This document shows positions 17,905 through 26,091 of a stretch of 40,072 bases of DNA, piece by piece (position 1 is the first letter of the stretch; every line of letters starts with the position of its first letter). This DNA comes from Candidatus Aenigmatarchaeota archaeon. GTDB lineage: Archaea; Aenigmatarchaeota; Aenigmatarchaeia; CG10238-14; SCSR01. Below the pieces are notes generated by a model. It worked only from the letters and a program-made list of their open reading frames with translations. It was not told the DNA's origin and made no database searches. The stretch covers positions 1-40,072 of the forward strand of contig JACQIA010000045.1 of assembly GCA_016198705.1 (NCBI GenBank), written 5' to 3'. A program made the position numbers and the translations under genes.

Positions 17905-18798
17905 TTAGAATGAGAGTAGAAAAAGGCCGAAAGCCATCAGACCAATTGCTATTAGCTTTATGCCTATTGTCTTCGCATCTATAGTTTCTTTTATAATCAA
18001 TGGGTATTTGGATGAGAGAAATGCGGCTAGCAACAAAACGAACAGGCTTTGGAAACTTACGAAGACACTTACCAAGGTAACTGGACCGGAAAGTAGGGCA
18101 TTGTTAAATAGAGTGTAGCCAATAAATCCCATTAAGCCGCTTAAGAAAAGTATGAGTATGAAATTCTGTTTACGGGAAAATGCTTTTGAAAAATGTTTTC
18201 TAACAGACGGAAAGGCGAATAAAGAAAGTTGGCTTAAACTAATGCCTAAATAAAATATGAAAAATGTTTCCCAAAAGACTCCTGTCGAGAGGGCAAATTT
18301 CATAAGCACATCTGTAACTGATACTAAGAAACTTGAGAATAGCATAAGAGCTACTGCCGGACTGAGATGAAACACACCACGGATTTGTCTTGTTGATATA
18401 AGAATACCACCGAAAAGTATAACGGTGAATGCAGAGTAGTGGAGTAGCGTCAATATTTCATTCAGAAAAATAACTGCCAAAATAAGCGTAAAGATTGGTG
18501 ATAAGTGCCATAATGGAATAACGCGAGATGCTTCTTCAAGTGATAAGGCCTTAAGATATGGAATTATCGCATAGCATAATGCAATTCCAGCACTGAAAGC
18601 AGCGATGGAATTCTGAAATGGTATAGATGGGATGCCGATGAATAAGAATAAAATGGTGCTGAAAATTGTTCCGAAAATTCCAAATGAAGCTGTCAATGCT
18701 ATTGATGATTTAAGGTATTTGGTTCTTAAAATTTTGTCTATAATGTTTGAAGAAGCCCAGAAGAATGTTGCTATGATTGCTAAAAATATCCATGACAT
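17905..18798 (-). CDS. EamA/DMT-family transporter
   Basis: 297 aa with ~10 TM segments in duplicated EamA-like halves. Confidence 0.8.
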   Translation of the reverse strand: MSWIFLAIIATFFWASSNIIDKILRTKYLKSSIALTASFGIFGTIFSTILFLFIGIPSIPFQNSIAAFSAGIALCYAIIPYLKALSLEEASRVIPLWHLSPIFTLILAVIFLNEILTLLHYSAFTVILFGGILISTRQIRGVFHLSPAVALMLFSSFLVSVTDVLMKFALSTGVFWETFFIFYLGISLSQLSLFAFPSVRKHFSKAFSRKQNFILILFLSGLMGFIGYTLFNNALLSGPVTLVSVFVSFQSLFVLLLAAFLSSKYPLIIKETIDAKTIGIKLIAIGLMAFGLFLLSF

Positions 18799-18876
18799 AT
18801 TTATTTAGTTGGAAGTAAGCTAAGATAACTTTTGTTAAAGAAACCAGGTTCTGCAATATCGAAAATTTTATATTGT

Positions 18877-18892
18877 TGTAACACGTGTTACA
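18877..18892. promoter_or_regulatory. 16-bp perfect palindrome TGTAACACGTGTTACA, putative operator
   Basis: Exact inverted repeat between a TATA-like element (ttttatatt, ~18865-18873) and the GTG start at 18898. Confidence 0.65.
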
Positions 18893-18897
18893 TTATA

Positions 18898-19116
18898 GTG
18901 ATTGCAGTGAAGGAATTTATTTTGGTATTTGACTTACCGAGGGAAATGGGAGCAACTAAAGTAAAAACTTGGAGAGAATTGCAAAAAATAGATGCAAAAA
19001 TGATCCAGTTTTCAATCTGGAAATCGGAGAAATTGCAGGATTTAATTGACATAGCAACTTTCATCAAAAAATCCGGTGGAATAGCAAGAATACTTGAAGA
19101 TAGATTTGTATTTTAA
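18898..19116 (+). CDS. Cas2/PaaX-C-domain-fold-like small protein
   Basis: VIAVKEFILVFDLPREMGATKVKTWRELQKIDAKMIQFSIWKSEKLQDLIDIATFIKKSGGIARILEDRFVF resembles the beta-alpha-beta order of Cas2/PaaX-type ferredoxin-like proteins. GTG at 18898 is in frame with the track ORF starting at 18832. Confidence 0.45.
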   Translation: MIAVKEFILVFDLPREMGATKVKTWRELQKIDAKMIQFSIWKSEKLQDLIDIATFIKKSGGIARILEDRFVF

Positions 19117-19274
19117 GAAATTTTAAATTCTTCAATAAACTTACGTCTTAAATGTCCATATTTATCTTCAGGAGAGTACCTAGGAGGATGCGGATTGCTA
19201 GTTTCACCATTGCATTTGCTGCATTTCATCTTGAACGTATAAAGATCGCAACCAACGCATTTCCTGAGCTTCAT
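19113..19274 (-). CDS. nop10: H/ACA RNP component Nop10
   Basis: Unlisted 53-aa ORF MKLRKCVGCDLYTFKMKCSKCNGETSNPHPPRYSPEDKYGHLRRKFIEEFKIS; NPHPPRYSPEDKYG is diagnostic; ATGA overlap with aIF2-alpha. Confidence 0.95.
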   Translation of the reverse strand: MKLRKCVGCDLYTFKMKCSKCNGETSNPHPPRYSPEDKYGHLRRKFIEEFKIS

Positions 19275-20038
19275 TTAACAAACCTGTAACTGCTCTCAAC
19301 TTCATTAACTTTAGACGATTTTACAAGCGCTTCCAGCTTCTCCCGCAAATTCTTCTCACCAGTCTTGGGATCTATAGTCTTCAACTCCAGCCTGTATTTC
19401 GGCGCCGATATATAGGAAATCTCAAGACCGTTTATGCCCAACCCAGACAAAACTTTCTTTATCCTTTCAACACCATCCTCAGCATAAGACTTCAACTCCA
19501 ATTCAACCTTCAGCACAATCTCCTTTTCCTTAAAATTCTTCTCAATAATTTTTAACAAAGCCTCTTTCCAAGTCTTTGGTATGTCAAGGGTTTCCAATAA
19601 GTCTTTAGACTTGCTAATCTCCTCAAAAGCATTAAACAATCCCCCAAAAGTTTCGTTCAATAAATACCCAACCTCTTCATAAGACTGCTTCAAACTTTTA
19701 TTCAACTCCTTGCCGGCATGCTCAAGTATCTTTTCCCCCCTCTGCTCCTTTCTGTATTCATTTATCTTTTCCTTTTCATCATATCTCGACACACGCTTTA
19801 GGCTCAGATTAACCAGATTCTTCTCCTCGTCTATCCTAACAACTTTTGCCATATACTGCTTGTTGACCTTTACAAACTCCCTTATGTCGTGTATCCACTT
19901 GCCAGCCACTTCAGATATGTGAATCATTCCCTCTGCATTATACTCCTCGAGCTTGCACCAGGCTGCAAATGGAGTTATCCTTTGGACTGTACAAAAAACC
20001 AATTCTCCAGTATTCGGCAATCCTTTTTTCTTTACCAT
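19271..20038 (-). CDS. eif2a: Translation initiation factor IF-2 subunit alpha
   Basis: S1 domain (GELVFCTVQRITPFAAWCKLEEYNAEGMIHISEVAGKWIHDIREFVK) and aIF2-alpha C-terminus; upstream of nop10 as in many archaea. Confidence 0.95.
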   Translation of the reverse strand: MVKKKGLPNTGELVFCTVQRITPFAAWCKLEEYNAEGMIHISEVAGKWIHDIREFVKVNKQYMAKVVRIDEEKNLVNLSLKRVSRYDEKEKINEYRKEQRGEKILEHAGKELNKSLKQSYEEVGYLLNETFGGLFNAFEEISKSKDLLETLDIPKTWKEALLKIIEKNFKEKEIVLKVELELKSYAEDGVERIKKVLSGLGINGLEISYISAPKYRLELKTIDPKTGEKNLREKLEALVKSSKVNEVESSYRFVK

Positions 20039-20098
20039 CCAATCACCTGATAGTTAACTAAATAGCTTTATATATAATCTAGATTAGCAATTTAATTT

Positions 20099-21022
20099 AT
20101 GAAATTAATCCCAATAGCAGCAATCCTAGCCTTTCTTTTATTAGTTTCAAATGTTTTTGCACTCAACATAACAGTTTCTGTAGACAAACATAAAGTTTTA
20201 CTTGGCGAAAGCTTTACACTATCTGGAAAAATTACTAATGATGACGGCACAGCAGGTGTATTCGATTATAGGGCTGCGGTGGTTGCTCCAAAAAGAGTTA
20301 TAATCTGCGATTCGAACAAAACACAAACTGGATCTGACGGAAGTTTTAGTCTGGTATGCAAAACCCCAACCAAAGAGGAAGCAGATTCTTTAGGCATACC
20401 TGCTGCATTAAACAGAGCTGTAATACCATTGAAAGCTGGTGTTGCAGTGCTTGATTCTGCAAAGAATGAGACTGTGAAACGGCACACAAGAGCAGTGCTT
20501 GCTGTCAACCCAGATAAATTCAAGGCAAGAGTGGATGCAATCATTTCCGATACGGATAATTTTTCTAAGAAAGCCGAAAAGATTTTGGCTGAATGCGACA
20601 AGCTTATAGAAAGGGCACAAAGGTTTAACGTTACTGATGTCTCAGATAGATGCCAAGCGCTGAAAGATAAGCTCGATGGGATACTCCAAGACATACAAAA
20701 CATATCGGCCCAGGCAGCGCAATTAAGAGACAACATTAACGCAGGTAATTTAGATGACTTTAAAGACGGCCTTTCTATAATCAAAGACGATTTGAAAGAA
20801 CTGAGAAATGAAATAAAAAGCATTAGCGAAAGGATAAGGTCTATAAGATGGGAAGCACTAAAGGAGGTTAGGGAACAGGTTAGGGAAATTAAAAAAGAAG
20901 TTAGGGGAGAAATAAAGGAAACTAGGGAGGAGACTAGAAAAGAGATCGAATCCAAACGGGAAGACCTGAAAGAAAGGATAAAACAAATGAGGGACAGGAC
21001 GGAAGGTAGTAGCAATGAATAA
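20099..21022 (+). CDS. Secreted protein with N-terminal Ig-like domain and long C-terminal charged coiled coil
   Basis: Signal peptide MKLIPIAAILAFLLLVSNVFA; LRNEIKSISERIRSIRWEALKEVREQVREIKKEVRGEIKETREETRKEIESKREDLKERIKQMRDR. Confidence 0.75.
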   Translation: MKLIPIAAILAFLLLVSNVFALNITVSVDKHKVLLGESFTLSGKITNDDGTAGVFDYRAAVVAPKRVIICDSNKTQTGSDGSFSLVCKTPTKEEADSLGIPAALNRAVIPLKAGVAVLDSAKNETVKRHTRAVLAVNPDKFKARVDAIISDTDNFSKKAEKILAECDKLIERAQRFNVTDVSDRCQALKDKLDGILQDIQNISAQAAQLRDNINAGNLDDFKDGLSIIKDDLKELRNEIKSISERIRSIRWEALKEVREQVREIKKEVRGEIKETREETRKEIESKREDLKERIKQMRDRTEGSSNE

Positions 21023-21263
21023 GGCAATGAGTTATACAGTTGGAATAATTATCGCAGTGATAGTCATAGCTGCCGTAGGTTTCATGTTTATTCAAAAGAA
21101 AGGTGCAGAACCAACTCCAACAGTCATACCTGTACTACCAACCGCACCATCCTTTGACACCAGCGACGCCGAATCCTCTTCTGTAGCGGCAGAATCATCA
21201 ACTTCAGGATTTGTCGACGAGGCCACACCAACTCCAGACCAGGTAGTGCCAGACTTAAGCTAA
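21015..21263 (+). CDS. Small membrane-anchored protein with Pro/Thr/Ser-rich extracellular tail
   Basis: MNKAMSYTVGIIIAVIVIAAVGFMFIQ then low-complexity tail; overlaps the previous ORF by 8 nt. Confidence 0.6.
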   Translation: MNKAMSYTVGIIIAVIVIAAVGFMFIQKKGAEPTPTVIPVLPTAPSFDTSDAESSSVAAESSTSGFVDEATPTPDQVVPDLS

Positions 21264-21297
21264 CTTCTTTATTATTTTAAAAATTCAAACTACTTTT

Positions 21298-22068
21298 ATG
21301 GTATTCCTACTTGCCTTGACGATAGTTTTTCTAATAAGTATATTGGGCATCAGTGGAGGAATTCTGCTGATCTACAACCAAAAATTGGCCAGACTATTCT
21401 CCAAATATTTCATAAATTTCGCCATAGGCGCTTTATTGGCTGCAGTCTTTTTTGATTTGCTGCCAGAAGCCGTTGCAAGCGGCGGGAATGTTTTGGTTTA
21501 TTCGCTCATAGGCATTCTGACCTTTTATTTTTTGGAAAAAACTTTACTATGGTACCACCATCACTCTGTGGAACACATAATTTCACATGCAAAAAACAGG
21601 CATCCCCCAGAAGAGAAAATCCATCCTGCCGGATATTTAATCACTTTAAGCGATGCTTTGCATAATTTTATTGATGGATTGTTAATAGCAGCCAGTTTTT
21701 TAGTAGACATTAAACTAGGCATTACAACTTCCCTTGCAGTTTTGTTCCATGAGCTGCCGCAGGAAATGGGTGAGTTTGCCATTTTGCTTCACTCAAAGTT
21801 CAGCAGGGCTAAAATTATACTTTATAGTTTGGCTGCACAGATGACTGCGATTGCAGGAGCTCTAATGGGATTTTTTTACCTGCCCATATCTGAAAACCTA
21901 GGAGCTATACTTGCCTTTACGGCCGGTGGTTTTCTTTACATTGCTTGTACAGACTTGCTCCCAGAAACTCATCGTGAAAAAAAATTAGGTGAATCTTTGA
22001 TACAAGTAGGTTTGCTGATTTTCGGCATTTTAGTTATGTGGTACGTTGGTCAAATCTTCCACGAATAA
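21298..22068 (+). CDS. ZIP-family metal transporter
   Basis: ITLSDALHNFIDGLLIAASF and FHELPQEMGEFAILLHSKFS motifs of TM4/TM5. Confidence 0.93.
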   Translation: MVFLLALTIVFLISILGISGGILLIYNQKLARLFSKYFINFAIGALLAAVFFDLLPEAVASGGNVLVYSLIGILTFYFLEKTLLWYHHHSVEHIISHAKNRHPPEEKIHPAGYLITLSDALHNFIDGLLIAASFLVDIKLGITTSLAVLFHELPQEMGEFAILLHSKFSRAKIILYSLAAQMTAIAGALMGFFYLPISENLGAILAFTAGGFLYIACTDLLPETHREKKLGESLIQVGLLIFGILVMWYVGQIFHE

Positions 22069-22111
22069 ATTTCAGTAAAACTTATTAACATGCGAAAATA
22101 AAATACCAATA

Positions 22112-22882
22112 ATGCCTAAGGGACAGTTGAATCCTGTTGTTGCAGTTGGAATAATAGTTGCCATTGGCATTGCTATAGGTTTATTATATTATCAATCTCA
22201 ACCACCATACACTCCACCAGTTGTCAGGCAACCAACTCTTGCAGTTAGCTCGCAACCTTTAGTCAACAATGAAATAGTTATTGATAGCCTGTATTTAGAC
22301 AAGGCTGGATATGTTGTTATACATAAGGATGTGGACGGCAGCCCCGGTGCAGTCATCGGCCATAGTGAACTGCTGTCAGATGAAAACAGTAAAATAGGCA
22401 TATCAGTCGATTCCAGTCAGGTTGGTACTAATGTTTTTGCTATGCTCCATTATGACGATGATAATGATGGTGTTTATGGGTTTCCTGATGAAGACAAGCC
22501 TGTAGTGCTTCAGGAGAAAGCAGTAGTCAAGCCCATTGCAATTTTACAACAGATACCAACCCCAACTCCAGTATCTGCAGGAGAGACCAAAGAGTTCAAA
22601 ATTACTCTAGACCATAATGTCGGATATTCATTAAGTAAGATTGTTGTTAACAAAGGCGATACTGTAAGAATTTTAGCAATAAGCAACCAGCCTCATGATC
22701 ATGGCATTGCTATAGACGCTTACGACATTAATCAAGTTGTGGTGAAAACTTCATTCGATAGTCCTGATATTATAGAGTTTACTGCTGATAAGGCTGGCAC
22801 TTTTGAAATCTATTGCAAGACTTGTGAAACAGGTCCTTTAGGTGCTCATCCTTGGATGAAAGGAACTTTGGAAGTTAAGTGA
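22112..22882 (+). CDS. Membrane-anchored cupredoxin-domain protein with N-terminal DUF7282-like domain
   Basis: C-terminal ETKEFKITLDHNVGYSLSKIVVNKGDTVRILAISNQPHDHGIAID...AGTFEIYCKTCETGPLGAHPWMKGTLEVK (His plus CxxCx7HxxM). Confidence 0.85.
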   Translation: MPKGQLNPVVAVGIIVAIGIAIGLLYYQSQPPYTPPVVRQPTLAVSSQPLVNNEIVIDSLYLDKAGYVVIHKDVDGSPGAVIGHSELLSDENSKIGISVDSSQVGTNVFAMLHYDDDNDGVYGFPDEDKPVVLQEKAVVKPIAILQQIPTPTPVSAGETKEFKITLDHNVGYSLSKIVVNKGDTVRILAISNQPHDHGIAIDAYDINQVVVKTSFDSPDIIEFTADKAGTFEIYCKTCETGPLGAHPWMKGTLEVK

Positions 22883-22988
22883 AATTATAGTAAGAATAAT
22901 TTTTCCAGTCGTTATCCAAAAATATCGTTCTAGAGCCTAAAAGTCCATAAATACATGCATATTCGTTAAAAGTCTGTTAGATGAAACA

Positions 22989-23000
22989 TTACTCGAGTAA
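22989..23000. promoter_or_regulatory. 12-bp perfect palindrome TTACTCGAGTAA
   Basis: Direct inspection; just downstream of the nuclease-like gene. Confidence 0.3.
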
Positions 23001-23004
23001 GGTA

Positions 23005-23370
23005 TTAAAGATTGCTCACAATCTTTGATCTATCCTCATGGAGTCTTTTAATCGCATTAAGTACAAATTCCTTCCATCTATTGACCTTGTATGTATGGAC
23101 GAAGATCACAGGAACTTTGTTGTCTTCATGCTCATATACCTCTTTACGAAATTTATACGAGCGTCTTTTTGCTCCACAAACTTCAAGATAAATGCCTAAC
23201 TCTGGAAGGAAGAAATCCGGAGTCCATACTCTTGGCCTCTTTTTGTTATCCCTTACATATACTGGTTGTTCAAAATTCCATCTTATGTGTCTTTCCTTAA
23301 GAAAATCAGCGACTCTTTTCTCTGCTAAAGTCATATCTTCATATATAGAATTTCTTTCTTCTTCCAACAT
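23005..23370 (-). CDS. PD-(D/E)XK / Vsr-like small endonuclease-fold protein
   Basis: EKRVADFLKERHIRWNFEQPVYV...RVWTPDFFLPELGIYLEVCGAKRRSYKFRKEVYE, PDF-x(n)-ExxGxK-type core. Confidence 0.6.
   Translation of the reverse strand: MLEEERNSIYEDMTLAEKRVADFLKERHIRWNFEQPVYVRDNKKRPRVWTPDFFLPELGIYLEVCGAKRRSYKFRKEVYEHEDNKVPVIFVHTYKVNRWKEFVLNAIKRLHEDRSKIVSNL
23007..23026 (-). terminator. Perfect 8-bp stem, 4-nt loop hairpin (AAAGATTG-CTCA-CAATCTTT) at the 3' end of the nuclease-like gene
   Basis: Exact inverted repeat at the stop-codon end; role as terminator or processing signal is inferred. Confidence 0.3.
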
Positions 23371-23515
23371 ATTTACTTAATTTAAGATTACGATATTAAA
23401 GCTTTGTCTTGCTCTGCGTCACACTCATTTCATATTATGCGGTCAGCAAACTCAAAGAAATTAGCAATAATTATAACTGCGTTATATTTAAATACTTTTA
23501 TATCATATTCTATCT

Positions 23516-23905
23516 ATGAAATTATTCTGCGAGACAATCTTCGACGATACAATGCCAGCCGTAAGAGCAATCATCACCAATGAAATGATCAAAACTTATG
23601 GCATGAACCAATTTGAAGTGGCAGAAAAACTTGGAATAACCCAACCCGCAGTTTCACAATATACAAGTGGTTTAAGGGGCAAGAGAGTAAGGCAGCTAAT
23701 GTCGAATCCAAAATTATTGGAAGGCATCAAGCAACTGACAGTCGACATAGTTAGCGGCAGGGTGAAATTGCATGAAAAAATCTGTGAAATCTGCGCTGCA
23801 ACCAGAAATCACAACATCTATTCCGAAAAAGAATTAAACCCATTCCTATGCTTAATCGAGATGTATGGAGAAAAACTCAAGAAGGAAGGCAAAATAAATG
23901 TCTGA
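23516..23905 (+). CDS. XRE-type HTH regulator of the SUF operon (COG2522-like), with conserved-looking cysteines
   Basis: MNQFEVAEKLGITQPAVSQYTSGLRGKRV HTH; cysteines in LFCETIF, KICEICAA and PFLCLIE; ORF overlaps sufC. Confidence 0.85.
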   Translation: MKLFCETIFDDTMPAVRAIITNEMIKTYGMNQFEVAEKLGITQPAVSQYTSGLRGKRVRQLMSNPKLLEGIKQLTVDIVSGRVKLHEKICEICAATRNHNIYSEKELNPFLCLIEMYGEKLKKEGKINV

Positions 23906-24662
23906 ATTGACAATCAAAGATTTGCATGTGGAAATAGACGGAAAGGAAATAGTCAAAGGAATAGACCTGACGATAAAGAAAGGGGAAATTCATGCATTGA
24001 TGGGGCCTAATGGCAGTGGCAAGACATCATTAGCTTATGTCTTGATGGGGCATCCTAAATACAAGATAACTAAAGGGGAAATTCTGTTGGACGGACAAAA
24101 TATACTGAGCCTATCTCCAGACAAAAGAGCTAAATTGGGTTTATTCCTAGGATTCCAATATCCAGTTGAAGTCTCTGGTGTTTCTTTGTCAAATTTTTTA
24201 AGAACCGTCTACATGTCTGTGAATGGACAGAAGAAAAAAGACGTGGGTGAAGAAGTGCTGTCAATTCTTGAATTCAGGGAATTTCTAAAACAAAAACTTC
24301 AAGAGCTTCAGATGGATCAATCATTTGCCAACAGATACTTGAATGAAGGATTTTCTGGCGGAGAAAAGAAAAGAGCAGAAGTTTTGCAGATGGCTATCCT
24401 AAAACCTAAGATTGCAATTATCGATGAAGCAGATTCTGGTGCTGATGTAGACGCACTTAAATTAATAGCAAAAGGTATAGCAGACATCAACAAAACAAAC
24501 AACACCGGAATACTTTTGATAACACACTACAACAGAATTCTCCATCATCTAGCACCCGATTATGTTCATGTTATGATCAACGGTAAAATCATAAAATCTG
24601 GCGATAAAAAACTTGCGGATGAAATCGAAGAAAAAGGTTATGAAACTTTGAGGGCTGGTTGA
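23898..24662 (+). CDS. sufC: Fe-S cluster assembly ATPase SufC
   Basis: ALMGPNGSGKTSLAYVLMGHPKY (Walker A); FLGFQYPVEVSGVSLSNFLR; FSGGEKKRAEVLQMAILKPKIAIIDEADSGADVDALK. Confidence 0.97.
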   Translation: MSELTIKDLHVEIDGKEIVKGIDLTIKKGEIHALMGPNGSGKTSLAYVLMGHPKYKITKGEILLDGQNILSLSPDKRAKLGLFLGFQYPVEVSGVSLSNFLRTVYMSVNGQKKKDVGEEVLSILEFREFLKQKLQELQMDQSFANRYLNEGFSGGEKKRAEVLQMAILKPKIAIIDEADSGADVDALKLIAKGIADINKTNNTGILLITHYNRILHHLAPDYVHVMINGKIIKSGDKKLADEIEEKGYETLRAG

Positions 24663-26078
24663 ATGGACAAGCAGATTTTAAATTTAAGAAAAGAGTATGC
24701 AGAAAAATATGGGTTTAGTGTGCCAGATAAATCAGTTCATAAAACAGAACCGGGTTTGTCTGAACGAGTTTTAAGGGAAATGTCTGAAATCAAGGGGGAA
24801 AAGAATGTTAACGAATGGATACATAAGTTCAGATTGCGTGGGTTGAATCATTTTTTGAAAAGGCCTTTGCCAAAATGGGGAGGGGATTTGTCGTCAATAA
24901 ACTTCGATGAAATAACTTATTATCTTAAACCAACAGAAAAAGAAGAAACATCGTGGGAAGAATTGCCCCCAGGAATAAAATCAACTTTTGATAAATTGGG
25001 AATTCCTGAAGCCGAACGGAAATTTTTATCAGGAGTAGGCGTACAGTTTGATTCTGAAAACGTATACCATAGTTTAAAAAAAGACTTGGAGAAAAAGGGA
25101 GTAATTTTCGTAGACCCTGATACAGGTTTGCAGAAATATCCACACATATTCAAGAAATGGTTTGGTTCTATTATTCCACCAGAAGACAATAAATTCTCAG
25201 CATTGAACTCGGCATTTTTCAGCGGCGGTAGTTTCATTTACATTCCTCCTGGTGTTGAAGTTAAACAGCCTTTACAAGCTTATTTTAGAATTAACGCAGA
25301 AGGTTTTGGCCAATTCGAAAGAACATTGATAATTGTAGATGAAGGAGCTAAAGCGCACTACATAGAAGGCTGTACCGCGCCAATTTATTCGAAAGAATCA
25401 CTTCATGCTGCGGTAGTTGAAGTAGTTGCTCTGCCTGGCTCTCATTTCAGATATACAACTCTACAAAATTGGTCCAATAACGTTTATAATTTAGTTACAA
25501 AAAGAGCTCATGCATTCGAAGGGGCAACTGTCGAATGGTTGGATGCGAATATAGGGTCGAAATTGACTATGAAGTATCCTAGTGTATTTTTGCGAGGTCC
25601 GAGGGCTAAAGCCGATATATTATCGGTAGCATTCGCAGGAAAAGGCCAACACCAAGACACAGGTGGTAAAGTAGTTCATTTAGCACCAAATACCACATCA
25701 AAACTTATAGCAAAATCTGTTAGTAAAGACAGCGGTAGAACCACTTATCGAGGTTTGTTGCATGTCAGCAAGCTTGCCGATAATGTAAAATCTACAGTGA
25801 GGTGTGATGCATTATTATTGGATGAAATTTCTAAAACAGACACATATCCATACAATGAAGTGAATAACGAATCAGCGACCATAACACATGAAGCAACTGT
25901 TGGAAAAATAGGTGAACAGCAATTATTTTATTTGATGTCAAGAGGGTTGAATGAACAAGAAGCATTGAGCCTGATTGTTTCTGGATTCTTCGATGCATTT
26001 GCAAAGGAAATTCCATTGGAATATGCAGTTGAATTTAACCGATTAATCCGACTTGAGATGATTGGTGCAGTTGGTTAG
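24663..26078 (+). CDS. sufB: Fe-S cluster assembly protein SufB
   Basis: FIYIPPGVEVKQPLQAYFRINAEGFGQFERTLIIVDEGAKAHYIEGCTAP; SRTTYRGLL-type core. Confidence 0.97.
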   Translation: MDKQILNLRKEYAEKYGFSVPDKSVHKTEPGLSERVLREMSEIKGEKNVNEWIHKFRLRGLNHFLKRPLPKWGGDLSSINFDEITYYLKPTEKEETSWEELPPGIKSTFDKLGIPEAERKFLSGVGVQFDSENVYHSLKKDLEKKGVIFVDPDTGLQKYPHIFKKWFGSIIPPEDNKFSALNSAFFSGGSFIYIPPGVEVKQPLQAYFRINAEGFGQFERTLIIVDEGAKAHYIEGCTAPIYSKESLHAAVVEVVALPGSHFRYTTLQNWSNNVYNLVTKRAHAFEGATVEWLDANIGSKLTMKYPSVFLRGPRAKADILSVAFAGKGQHQDTGGKVVHLAPNTTSKLIAKSVSKDSGRTTYRGLLHVSKLADNVKSTVRCDALLLDEISKTDTYPYNEVNNESATITHEATVGKIGEQQLFYLMSRGLNEQEALSLIVSGFFDAFAKEIPLEYAVEFNRLIRLEMIGAVG

Positions 26079-26091
26079 GTGCAGTGAGTGA

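Noticed and set aside
18832-18897. N-terminal extension (MLKKPGSAISKILYCCNTCYII) of the Cas2/PaaX-like ORF
   Set aside because: It overlaps the TATA-like element and palindrome; the GTG at 18898 better fits promoter spacing.
20266-21027. 253-aa minus-strand ORF
   Set aside because: Antisense shadow of the plus-strand secreted coiled-coil gene, which has a signal peptide and promoter-like TATA.
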